Assembly: GCA_950106755.1 (NCBI GenBank) | Contig: OX467092.1 | Span: forward strand, 28,410,582-28,474,581 | Length of the DNA stretch: 64,000 nt | Origin: Climacium dendroides | Lineage: Eukaryota; Streptophyta; Bryopsida; Hypnales; Climaciaceae | Reading direction: 5' to 3' | Part shown: positions 52,956 through 64,000 of the stretch, one piece after another | Layout of the letters: each line of letters begins with the position of its first letter | Numbering within the stretch: position 1 is the stretch's first letter | The notes under the pieces: generated by a model | Seen by the model: only the letters and a program-made list of their open reading frames with translations | Databases searched by the model: none | What the model was told of the DNA's origin: nothing | Program-made: the position numbers and the translations under genes

Positions 52956-55900
52956 TGTCGCAGCACAGGGTAAGTGAAATTCCCTATTATGCTCACAAAA
53001 ACCTCTTTAAAGCATAATAAAGTGACTCTAAAGATCGAACCCAAGAGACTCTGTGAAGTGTTTCGTGTTACTAGATGATTTGAGGAAAGTTTCTCAATTC
53101 CATTACTCTTCATTATCACTCTTATTTATCCCTCTTCACCCTTTTTTCCAACTACCGGATAATTTCCTCCTCTTTCTATAGATGGATTCGGTCCAGAATA
53201 ACACTAATCTGAATCACAATCGATCGACAACCCACAAGAACCAAACCGGAACTCACACTTCCAACCGGGTCTCGTACTACTTTAACCGAGGACTTCCTTT
53301 CTTCAGTTTCTATTCCGATTTTGCTTAGCCTCTGTTGGCACTTCAGAGGGATCTGCCGCTTATTTTCAGAGAGGTAGGCACTCCTCTCTTTCCGGTCTTT
53401 ATAGTGATGGAAAATTCACTCAACTAATCTATCCTCCTATTCTAACAGGATCCGGTTTGATCTTTCACAGCAAACTAGAAGTAATCCCAATCTGTAGGTC
53501 ATACAAAAATCCCCGTATGATCCTCACTCACTACAACGACCTTACTATCTTTTGAAATCCGTGCGAAACTAAGGTAGCTACAAGTGCGTTTGCCCGTACC
53601 AGCACAATCTAGCGCTCTTCCATTTACTTCTTCAGATGGTGAGACCTCTCAAGTGTTCAGAGGCTAACCCAGACATTCCATTTGGTAGCTCTAGCACAGT
53701 TTGAGAATCCTTCCTCTTGATGTCTAGCCTAGCACTGGCTATCCCACCCGGAATTATGAACTCTAAACCTACTGAGGTGTCTTGACTCACTCCCAACACT
53801 TACAACCTATTCACATGCACCTGCAATCACAAGAAGACAACAAGGGGAGAAGATCTTCTCACACTCTGCTCATCTATACTCAATCTCTCCCTCCCTTATC
53901 CGACCAATCTTTGGGAAGACAAGGAAAACAATAGAAAATACACAAGAGACAACATATGCAAAAAGGAAAAACTCCCTAGTCTTAGTCTTGAGACTTGAAT
54001 TATATACAGAATTTTACAAAAAGGTCTCCCCGGAAATCTGGCATTGATCCGGCCGAGATTTTCGGATCTGAACTTTTCCTAACTTTCCGGCATAAGGTCC
54101 GGTTTAACAAAATTTCCTACTCTCTAATTTCTAACTACCTATCCCTCCTGAGGGGGTCCACCACTATCTGGAGTAGCTATGGGGGAGAGCTCACTCAAAT
54201 TTCTACTTTTATCTCCCCCTTCCGAAACTCGTTCCAGTTCTACAAGAGAAGTCACTCCTGTCATCGTCCGTGGGGCTTTTGAAGTGGAAGTCCTTCCGGC
54301 CTCCTTTTCCTTTGATATTGGAGTTTCGAACTTCCCCTCCAATATCTCTACCTCATCGAACTCATCTGGGATTGAAATTCCGGATAAAGAGACTAACCCA
54401 CTCTAGAATTTCTGGATGGTATCCTCCAATCCCTTTGCGTCCTTCCGGAATTCTTTCATGACCTCTTCTAACTCCCCAGCAAAGTCAGCCAAGATGCGAG
54501 CGATGTGGGTACCTGAAGGTTTCTGATCCTTATGTACCCCCTCATCAAACAATTTGGCCTTTGCCATTACCTCACCAGATGCCCCTACTACTGCCGTCAT
54601 CCGATTGATTGCAGTCTTGGTCTCCTCTTGCAGAGACATTGCGGCCTTCACTTGGTCGCGACTAGCATCCAAGTCCTTCCGATAACTTTGGATCTCTCCT
54701 CGCAACTGGACCACTTGCTCGTCTGTCTCTCGCTGGTTGATATTCTACTTCAGCAACCTATCCTCCAACTCCTTCACTTTGTCCGGATTGCTGATGTAGT
54801 TCGCCACGGCTTCCGGTAGAGAGCTAGTTGAAGTGCTTCCCACCAAATCCGCCACCTCGCGAAGCGTCGTGGTCTTCACCTCCCAATCCGCTCTCACTGC
54901 ATTGAGAATCCGGATTAGGTCATTGTATAAACCCGTTAGGTCCATCAATTGGGACAATGGAACGGGTCTCGGCTTGACCACTTCCATCGGCTCCTTCTTC
55001 TTTGGGATGACCGGCTCCACTAGTTTTGGTCCCTTGTCCTTTCGAAGCCCTGAAGGAGACCCCCTTAGATTGGATGTCCTCTTCTTCCTTTGGTTGAGAG
55101 GAATGTCCTCTTCCTCTTCTGTCCAATTCCTCTTCTTAGAGTTCTGACCCTTCTCCTCCGGTTCCGGGCTATCCGGTTCCGTCTCGGATTCTTCATCCGA
55201 TCCACCGCACGTCCGGAGAGCATTTGAGCCCTCTACTCCTTGTTCTCCTCTGACGTCAGGAGACTCTGATTCTTGTATAGGTGGAAAAGGTAGGGGCATA
55301 CCGGAGTAGCCCTATTCTTTTCCACATTTGAGACCAAGACATTCACCAATGTCTGAATGAAGGCAGCCCAATCCATCCGCTTCTCTCCGCTCAGGGCTCC
55401 AAAGATTGCGTTTTCGAGCGTGGAAGTCACTCGGGTGGGTTTTCCAAATGTAGGATCGGGACCAAGAATTCAAGCAGTCATCTGTGCCGCGCGTTGACAC
55501 AGTCTTTGATGGCGTACCCGTCCTTGGGGTTAGCCGCTCCCCGGAACTTTCCACGCACGAAGTCTCCCTTCCGACTGGCCTGTTCCGCGCCGCCTTCCTT
55601 CAAGTCATAGACTTTCCTCCAGATCTCCCTTGTCCACATAGGCGGAACCGGTCTCAGAGAGTTGTCGAACTGGTTAGGGGCTCCTTCGATGAGCTCCCTC
55701 ACTATTGCCTCGCTCTGAAACCCTTAGGGTTTCCCCAGAAATCCTGCGCATCCCATGGTGGAGAGGTCCTCCATCAATTCTACTCTCTCCCGCTCACTAC
55801 TGGACTCTAAAGGAGCCACCTTCCTCACTATGATTTCTATCCTCTGAGCGCTCGCTTGTACTTGATTTCGTACGCGCTTTAACTACGGCATTTGTTTCTC

Positions 55901-56487
55901 TTTTAGATCGCTACCTTTCTTCTCTCCTAGCCGCACGTCCTGTTTCCTCACACACACTCCTCGGTCTCAACCGAGTCGTTCAATGCACAAGTCTCGCGGT
56001 GCTCTCTCTCTCTCTCAATTTCAACCACGCTCGCGCACCCAATTCCTCTCTAATACCTACGTCCATGTAAAGAAAACAAACACACTCACTCACAACTCTC
56101 AGACCTTGCACAATTCTCACACAAACATACTCAATTTGCAAACACAAACTCAAAGCACTGAGAGCGTGCCAAGTACACTGGTGCTCTTAGGTGCAAATGA
56201 CAGTCAAACCCTAAAACAGTCTCTTTTATACCCTGAAAACCTAATCATTACTTTTTTCCGATTTTCCGGACGCGAATCCTAGATCCGTTCCTCCGGTTAT
56301 GGGACTAGACTGAATTCGTTTCTGATATCCGTTCCGCTCCATAATACGGTTCATTCAGGACTTATGTTTCTAGTCTTCCTAACTTTTGGCTTTTCCTTTC
56401 CCTTCCGTGCTAATCTGGGTCTACTTAATCCGGATTCCGTGTTACAAAATATGATAGAGAGAAAAATCAAAAAGTTAGATTGCAACA
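52956..56487 (-). mobile_element. LTR-like unit A, 3,532 bp, with gag-like ORF
   Basis: Ends TGTCGCAGCAC and ATTGCAACA are inverted TG...CA termini, flanked by the direct repeat GTGAG at 52951-52955 and 56488-56492. It contains a gag-like ORF on the minus strand and, downstream of it, a TATA-like region (reverse of GAATTATATACAG at 53996-54008). No pair of internal LTRs is seen, so the whole unit behaves as a single long LTR. Confidence 0.85.
54139..55891 (-). pseudogene. gag-like ORF of unit A
   Basis: ATG 55891; 55 codons then TAA at 55724-55726 (an extra TAG is codon 3). The frame continues with ELIEGAPNQF, TREIWRKVYDL, RGKFRGAANPKDGY, an acidic hinge, VRADWEVKTTTLREVADLVG and a C-terminal coiled coil (VQLRGEIQSYRKDLDASRDQ), ending near 54139. 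No protease, reverse transcriptase or zinc knuckle is seen. The first block resembles plant retroelement gag or transposon-associated domains in style; exact family not identified. Confidence 0.6.
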
Positions 56488-57228
56488 GTGAGTTCCCATC
56501 CCTTTTCAGATCAAGGGCGGACCCTTTGAAGGTAAAACAGAGGCAACAAAATCCATTAGTGGAAGGAGACGAAACCAGGATTTTTGTGTGTTCCGAATCC
56601 GGATTGGAATTCGGAAAGTCTTGAAATTCCGGAACATAGTGAGGAAGTAGTGAGAATCACGAGAGAATTGGAGATTTAAGAAAGAAGTAGTGATGGTCCG
56701 GACGTGCTGTACGCGCAGTTAGCCGTAAATATCCTTACAACGACAAATTGTTGCAAGATGACACGAATTATCATTTTAGGGAATTCTAGTATGGTATCGT
56801 TGATTGAGAAACTTCCGGACCATCACTACTTCTTTCTTGAACCCTCAATTCACTCGTACTTCTCACTACTTCCTCACTACGTTCTGGAAAATCAATACTT
56901 TCCGGATTCCAATTTTGATCCGGAACACCCACAAAACCCAATTCCGACTCCTTCCGTTAATGGTTTTTGTTGCCTCTGTTTTATCCTCAGAGGGTCTGCT
57001 CTTGATCTTAAAAGGGGTGTGGACTCACCACTCGTTGATCTAAGATCTCTATATTCTAAATCTAATTAAACACCATATCCATATGACAGTGTTGTATTAC
57101 GAGGAGGGAGAAGTATTCTTCCACAATTTCCGGATTGGCTGATCCGGAGACAGGTTACACAAAGGAACTCTCACACCCCTCTTACTACAACGACAGATTC
57201 GAACTTCCAGATTCAAGGGAGTAGAATG
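56488..57228. other. Retroelement fragment between units A and B
   Basis: LTR-type fragments (AAAACAGAGGCAACAAAATCC, CGGACCATCACTACTTC, in partly inverted order) and, at 57120-57228, the left flank of unit B that matches the empty site at 52750-52850 in inverse orientation. Confidence 0.55.
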
Positions 57229-60200
57229 TGTCGCAGTACAAGGTAAGTAATTTCCCCATTATACTCCCAAAAACCACTCTAGAGTATAACTAAGTGACTC
57301 TAAAGATCGAACCCATGAGATCCTGTGAAGTATCTAGCTTCATTAAGCGTTTTAGGCTAGGTTAGTACACAAACTTACTTTCCGATTCTACGTCTAATAC
57401 TGGAAACACTATAGTACTCGGAAAGCTGAGAAATGGCTTTCTACCACCAATCTGGTCCTACTAATTATCCGGTCCGTATAACACCACCACCCTAGAATCC
57501 TACAAAATCCAATCTTGGTTACCTCTGTAGACCAATCCGTTTTAGTCTATCTACACACGTCTTTAATCCTATCCGATTTAATTTAGCCTCTGTTTTACCA
57601 TCAAAGGGGTCGCCGCTTGGTTTTCAGAGTGGTAGGCCCACCGCTCCTTTTGTTACTTATAGTGGATGAAGACCCACTATCTTATCTTCTAATCTTCTAC
57701 TTACTACAGAGCTGGTTTGGTCCTTCACAACAACCTAGATATTAATCCAGATTACAAGTCACACAAAGACCCCCTCCGTACGATCCTCTTATACTACAAC
57801 GACCTGGGGTATCCGTTCCTATCCGTGCGAAGTTAGGTACTTACAAGTACACCCGTCCTTTCCAACATCGACTAGAGCTATTTCGTTTACCGACTAAGGT
57901 AGTGAGACCTCATAGGAGATTGGACACGCAACTAGATTTCCCATCCAGAAGTTCTAGTGGGTGTAAGGAATCCCTCCCTATCCGCCTAGCCTAACAACGG
58001 TTTTCTCACACGGAATCTCAGAACTCTAGATGTGCTGAGGAACTGAAGCGCACTCCCAACTCTTTATTGCCTACTCTCATACACTTAAAATGAGAACGGA
58101 AACACTAGGGGAGGAAAACTGATTGCAACCCACCTCTTGTCCTCCTTACTTCCTATCATACAATACTCACACACACACATGGAAGTAACATAATAAGGAA
58201 GCGAAGCAAGAACACAAGGAAAATTGCAAAAGAAGACTTTTTCTCCCTCTTCCTTCTCTAGGAACTAGTTTATATACAAAACCCTAAAGTACAAAAAGGG
58301 AAAAAGTGCCACGGAATCCTACCACATTTTGAGGCTGAACTTCCGGTTCTACCTACTACCTGGCCGAATCGGAACAGAATCCGGATCTGTTCTAACTTCC
58401 TCTAGTATGTACAACTTACTAATTTATAATCCTAAACCTAAGGTAGGACTCTTTGGATCGGCTTCCATCCCTTCAAAGATTTTAGTCAGGTTCCGTTTCC
58501 GTTCTCCATCTATAGATTTAGGAACCGAATTGCCTCGGAATCGGACATAGATTCCAGATCAATGGCGGACTCTGGGGTGTTGGCCGGTTTAGATGCATGT
58601 GCGGACTTCTTGGACTTGAGAGTCTTATTTTTTCCCTCCTCAGCGACTAACACATCCGGAAATGACTCTGGTATGGAGATGTCTGACAGGTGGAACTCCT
58701 TAGAACATGTAGCCTCCGTCAGCTTCCGGTTATTCTCCTCAATCCGGTTCGCTGAAATCCGCGCCTCCATCACCACCGTCTCGACCCGCTCAGTGTAATC
58801 TATGAGAATCCTCACTATCTTAGAACTGGATAGTTTCTTCTCCTTCTGAACTTCCTCATCGAATAGCTTGGCGGCGGCAGCGGCTATCCAAGATACTCTT
58901 AGGATGTCCTTCATCTACTCAGCTACCTTCCGAGTTTCTTCCGCCATCTCCCGAATGGCGGTCGCATCCTCCTTCAAGATGAAGTTTTCCGCCTTTAAGG
59001 TATCCACTTCCTTCTGCAGACAGATTAGTTCTTCCTGTAGACGGATTACCTCTTCATCCTGCCTCCGGAACTCAACTGGATCGGTGATGTAGTCTGCTAC
59101 CTTCTCTGACAATTTGCTATCTGGTGGTGTACCCACCAACTTCCCGATCGCTTCCAGGGTCTGGTACTTGACTTCCCAATCCGCTCGGACACTACAGAGG
59201 ATCATGGATATTAAATTGCTGAATGGATCCTGCGGATCCTATTTTTCCTCATCGACAGCCTTCTGTTTTCCTTCTGGAATTGACATGCCATGACTTGGTG
59301 GCGTTCCTCGTCTGTGGGGAGGCGTCGTTTTATGTCGCTTAATCAGCGGCAACAAATCTTCCTCCTTCTTCGTTTTTGGATCCGATCTAGGAACGGATTC
59401 CACCTCTTTCGTCTTCCTCTAACTCTTTGTATTTCAGGAGAGCTCCTTGGGTCTTCCACTCCTTCTCTTCCTCATTCGTCAAGGGCTGGTGGTTATGGTA
59501 CAGGTGGTAGAAGTAGGGGCATATTGGTGTAGCCCTACTCTTCCCTGTCCTTCCAATGAGCTGGATCACCAGATCAAAGATAATCCGGGCCCAATCCACA
59601 TTCCAGGTTCTGCATAGGGAACCAAAAATGGTGTTTCCAAGGGTGATCGTCACCCTTGTCGGTTTCTCCGGATGAAGGACCGGAATTAGGAACTTAAGGA
59701 GACAACAATGTTGGTCATCTATGCAGTCCTCGACTGTATATCCGTCCTTAGGGTTGGGGACACCGTAGAATTTGCCCCGAATGAATTCATCCTTCTTGTT
59801 GGCCATTCCAAGACCTCCTATCCGGAAATCATACACTGTCCTCCAGACTTCTTCAGTCCAGAGGGACGGATTCCCTCTTTAGGTGTTGTCGAACTCATTG
59901 GACAACTTGCCTAAAAGTTCCTTCACTACCCGCTCATCTCGGAATCCTCAGGGTTTCTTGGCAAACCCTTGGCAACTCATAGAAGTTAAGTCTTCTATGA
60001 GTTGGGCCTTTTCTTGTTCGTCAGAGAGACTCACCGGAAATACCTTCCGGAGCTTCACCTCGACTGGAACGGAGCTAGCCGACCTTGCTCTCCTCTTGCG
60101 CAACAGCGGCATGGGAGTAGGTTACTTCTCACACGGATTCCTTACCGATTCTACCTTACCCGCTCCTAGCCGCATGTCCCGTTCCTTACTTCTTTCTTCG

Positions 60201-60628
60201 ATCTCAACTGGAAGTGGCGTCACACACTATCAAACCCTATAAGTATGCTCTCACACTACACGAAGGCACAAAGTGTTGAAAACAACACGAGGAGTGCCTA
60301 AATTGCGAAAAAATGAAAAGAGGTAAGACTGGCAAGGCCAGTCCTTAAATAGTCTCAGGACCCTGCCCTGGTCATTATGACTATTTCCGGTTTTGGCGGC
60401 TTGACATCTGGTCTAACCCTAATCCGGTTTATAGGTTAATTTTGGATGGGTTTCCGGTTTCCACCAATTTGAACTTTGGACTGGATTGGATATGATCTAT
60501 CTACTACTTCATTTTCGGTATATATTTCTGGTTTTCCTACAGTTGGCAATCAGATCCAATTCCTCTTCACTAGATTCCGCTCCAAATTCTGGATAAGCTA
60601 AATAAAACCAAAAATTCACATTGCGACA
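57229..60628 (-). mobile_element. LTR-like unit B, 3,400 bp, with gag-like ORF
   Basis: Termini TGTCGCAGTACAAGG and CACATTGCGACA, flanked by GAATG at 57224-57228 and 60629-60633. The empty site near 52751 confirms both borders. TATA-like TATATAAACTAG (minus) near 58275 lies downstream of the gag-like ORF, placing the ORF in the U3-like part. Confidence 0.9.
58510..60112 (-). pseudogene. gag-like ORF of unit B
   Basis: ATG 60112; 54 codons (MPLLRKRRARSAS start) then TGA at 59948-59950; the frame goes on with KELLGKLSNEFDNT, a TAA at 59879-59881, TEEVWRTVYDFRIGG, RGKFYGVPNPKDGYTVEDC and IPVLHPEKPTRVTITLGNTI, then VRADWEVKYQTLEAIGKLVG and a coiled coil with LQEELICLQKEVDTLK. A further TAG precedes the VRADWEV block. 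Same architecture as the ORFs of units A and C. Confidence 0.6.
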
Positions 60629-60845
60629 GAATGCCAAGGGAAGGTTAGCGTACTGATGCGAAGGTTGGTAGACCTTCTGGAATAGTAGGAGATCTTTCCT
60701 CTAGTGGTTGCTTATCTCCGCACGGAACCTCCCTGGTTCCGGACTTGCATGGACTTCTACTTTTCTACCCGGATCGTTGTTCCAACGATTTAAAAGCACG
60801 TTACGCTCACACTCCTTCACCTAGATTGCATCTCCTCATAGCTAT
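60629..60845. other. Short retroelement fragment between units B and C
   Basis: 217 bp, the inverse of 52545-52760 and the right flank of unit B. It ends in GCTAT, the likely target duplication of unit C. Confidence 0.7.
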
Positions 60846-63800
60846 TGTTGCAATACAAGGTAAGTAAATTCCCCGTTATACTCTCAAAGTCCGCTCTAGA
60901 GCATATTAAGTGACTCTAAAGATCGAACCCGCGAGATCTTGTGAAGTATCTAGCCTTATTAAGTTATTAAGTTGAGTTAATGCCCAAAACTTCTTTCTAG
61001 TCCTATGTCTAAAACCGGAAATACTACAACACCCAAAAAGCTAAGGAATGGATTTCTCCCACCATTCCTGTCCTATCAACTATCCGGCCCATATACTGCC
61101 CCCATCCCAGAATCCTTTAAATTTTGACCTTGGGTACCTCTGCAGACCAATCCGTTTTGGTCTATCCACATGTATCCTTAGTCCTATCTGGTTTAATTTA
61201 GCCTCTATTTCACCATCACAGGGGTCGCCACTTGATTTTAAGAGTGGTAGGCCCACCACTCCTTCCGTAATTTATAGTAGCTGAAGATCCCACTATCCTA
61301 TCTCCAAATCTCCTAACTATTACGGATCCGGTTGGGTCCTTCACAACAACCTAGATATTAATCCGGATTGCAGATCACACAAAGACCTCCCGTACGATCC
61401 TCTTATACTACAACGACCTTGGGTACCTGTTCCTATCCGTGTGGAGTTAGGGGAGGTCACAAGTAAACCTGTCCGTTCCAACATCTACTAGAGTTACTAT
61501 GTTTACCAACTAGGTAGTGAGACCTCACAGGAGATCGGACACTCAATCGGATTTCCCTCTCGGGAGTTCTAGCGCGGCTAAAGAATCCCTCCCTATCTGC
61601 CTAGCCTAACAACGGTTTTCTCATCCGGAATCTCAAACTCTAGACGTGCTGAGGAACTAAAGTGCACTTCCAACTCCTCACTATCCACTTACATCTACTT
61701 TAAACAAGAATGGAAACACCAGGGGAGGAAAATCACTTGCAACTACACTTCTACCCTCCTTACTTCCTATCATATGATACTAACATACACATGGAAGCGG
61801 CATACAACAAAGAAGCAAATAGAAAATACAAGGAAATTTGCAAAAGAAGACTTTCTCTCCCTTTCCTTTCCCAGGGACTAGTTTATATACAAAACCCTAA
61901 AGTACAAAAAGGCAAAAAATGCCACGGAATCTTGCCGCATTTTTAGGTTGGACTTCCGATCCTACCTACTATTCTACCGAATCGGAATAGGATCCGGTTC
62001 CATTCTAAATCTCCCTAGTATGTACAACTTAGCTACTTTATAGTCCTAAACCTAAGGTAGGGCCCCTCGGATTGGCTTCCATTTGTTCAAAGACTTCAAT
62101 CAGGTTCCGATTCCGTTCTCCATCTGTAGGTTTAGGAACCGGATCGCCTTGGCTGGAATCGGGCGTAGACTCCAGATCAATGGCGGACTCTGGGATGTTG
62201 GCCGGTTTAGATGCTTGCTCGGACTTCTTGGACTTTGGAGTCCTATCCTTTCCTTCCTTGGCAATTAATTCATCCAGAAATGATTCCAATAGGGAAAGGT
62301 CCGAGAGTTGGATCCATTTGGAGCATGTAGCCCCGTCAGCTTCCGGCTACTCTCCTCAATCCGGTCTGCTGATATCCATGCCTCCATCATTACTGCCTCA
62401 ACCCATTCGGCATAATCCGTAAGAATCGTCACTATCCTAGAACCGGATAGTTTCTTCTCCTTCTGCACCTCTTCGTCGAATAGCTTAGCTTTGGTGGCGG
62501 CCATCCCGAATACTCCTAGGGTGTCCTTCACCTGCTCAGCTACCTTCTGAGTCTCCTCCGCCATTTTCCTAGTGGCGGTTGCATCCTCCTTCAAGACGAA
62601 GTTTTCCGCCTTCAAGGTATCCACCTCCTTCTGTAGATGGATTATCTCCTCCTCTTACTTCTGGAACTTGACCTGGTTGGAGATGTAGTTTGCTACCTTC
62701 TCTGGCAACTTGCTATCTGGTGGCACACTCACCAATTTTCCGATCGCTTCCAAGGTCTTGTACTTGACTTCCCAATCCGCTCAAGCACTGCAGAGGATGG
62801 CTATTGAATTGTTGAATAGATCCCCCGGATCCATTTCTTCCTCATCGACAGCCTTTCGTTTTCCTTTAGGAGTTGATCTGCCTGACTTGGTGGTGTTCCT
62901 CGCTCGTGGGGAGGCGTCGTCTTTTGTCGCTTTATAGGCGGCAACAGACCCTCTTCTTCCTCTTCTTCTATTTCCGGATCTGATCCAGGAACAAATTCTG
63001 CTTTTTCGTTTGACTCCAACTCTTTGTATTTCAAAAGGACTTCCTAGGTCTTCCTCTCCCTATCCTCTGAATTAGTCACGAGCTGGTGGTTATGGTACAG
63101 GTGGAAGAGGCAAGGACATATTGGGGTAGCCCTACTTTTTCCCACTCTCCCAATGAGCTGGGTAACCAAATCTAAAACACTCCGGGCCTAGTCGACGTTC
63201 CGGATCTCGCATAAGGATCCAAAAATCGTATTACCGAGGGTGATTGTTACCCTTGTCGGCTTTTCCGGATGGAGGACTGGAATCAAGAACTGAAGAAGGT
63301 AACGGTGCAAGTCGTCTATACAATCTTCGACTGCATATCCATCCTTTGGATTGGAGGCACCCTGGAATTTGCCTCGGATGAATTCATCCTTCCGGCTCGC
63401 CATCCCTAGACCTCTGACCCGAAAGTCATACACTGCCCTCCACACTTCTTTAGTCCAGAGGAACGAATTCCCTTGCAAGGTGTTGTCGACCTCATTGGAC
63501 AACTTGCCCAAGAGCTCTTTCACCATCCGTTCCTCTCGGAATCCCTAGGGTTTCTCCACGAACCCTTGGCAATCCATGAAAGTTAGATCCTCCATGAGTT
63601 GGGCTTTTTCCTATTTATCGGAGGGAATAACCGGAACTACCTTTTGGAGCTTCACCTCAACCAGAACGAAGCTAGCCGATCCTGCTCTCTTCTTACGCAA
63701 CAGCAGCATGGATGTTGGCTGTCTGTCTTGGATTCCTTATCGATTCTACCTTACCCTCTCCTAGCCGCACGTCCCGTTCCTCACTTTCCCTCTCCGATCT

Positions 63801-64000
63801 CAACCGGAAGCAATGTCACACACTATCAAATTCTACAAGTACGCTCTCACACGTCACCATACAACTACCACACGAAAGCATGAGGTGCTGAAAACCACAC
63901 AAGGAGCGCCTAAACTGCCAGAGAATGAAAAAGGGGTAAGACTGGCGAGGTTAGTCCTTAAGTAGTCCCAGAACTCCGTACTAGCTATTATGACCCTTTT
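60846..64000 (-). mobile_element. LTR-like unit C, runs past the window end
   Basis: Starts TGTTGCAATACAAGG at 60846 after a candidate target duplication GCTAT. Colinear with unit B throughout; by that alignment about 250 bp remain beyond 64000. Confidence 0.85.
62038..63709 (-). pseudogene. gag-like ORF of unit C
   Basis: ATG 63709; 54 codons then TAG at 63545-63547, followed by KELLGKLSNEVDNTLQGN, TKEVWRAVYDFRVRG, RGKFQGASNPKDGYAVEDC, a KYKELESNEKAEF hinge and a C-terminal coiled coil (VQKEKKLSGSRIVTILTDYA). The block that carries a TAA in unit B (DNT stop RGN) reads through here as DNTLQGN. Other stops split the middle, so it is not a continuous gene. Confidence 0.6.

Noticed and set aside
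54179..55869. Plus-strand frames across the gag-like region
   Set aside because: They are antisense shadows; conservation among units A, B and C is in the minus-strand frame.

Overview
The window is nuclear DNA of a land plant, most likely a non-seed plant such as a moss or other bryophyte. The evidence is: genes with GT-AG introns, plant-type TTTAGGG telomere-like stretches, plant CACTA and mariner-type DNA elements, LTR-retroelement clusters, and one clear host gene, an 11-exon orthologue of CYCLOPS/IPD3, found only in land plants. The placement among bryophytes is inferred from memory of similar transposase-like proteins and is not proven here.

Layout. 1-1852 is the 3' part of a mobile-element gene block (end of an FCP1/HAD phosphatase gene plus a 239-residue gene) that recurs without a single indel at 38584-40435. 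1853-3415 is gag and LTR debris with a 421-bp tandem duplication. 4590-10148 is the CYCLOPS gene with its GC-rich leader. 10437-14089 holds a 392-bp mariner-type MITE and a 2.6-kb relative with a decayed DDE transposase. 16210-19687 holds minus-strand ORFs, one MULE-transposase-like. 21795-24632 is an intact 945-residue ORF of the DUF7869 type. 24731-25871 is an array of about 30-bp palindromes. 26-32.4 kb is AT-rich or minisatellite DNA. 32452-40435 is a plus-strand gene block, with the same palindromes upstream and inside introns, encoding a ParB/sulfiredoxin-like plus DNA-methyltransferase-like protein, the phosphatase and the 239-residue protein. 41356-48415 is a second, palindrome-poor 12-exon gene with the same ParB-like plus methyltransferase-like architecture. 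50.6-64 kb is a nest of one LTR family whose roughly 3.4-kb LTR-like units each carry a gag-like ORF.

CYCLOPS is the only clear host gene; almost everything else is mobile DNA. The most unusual material is (i) a palindrome family whose arms vary in a compensating way and that tracks genes for a ParB-like, methylase-like protein, (ii) reading frames interrupted only by TAG (first block) or TAA/TAG (second), always where glutamine fits, with a direct CAG/TAG pair between the two copies, and (iii) a stop codon held at one homologous position in four gag-like ORFs although the stop itself is TAA, TGA, TAG and TGA.

All exon boundaries were read by eye from splice consensus and phase; no database search or RNA evidence was available.
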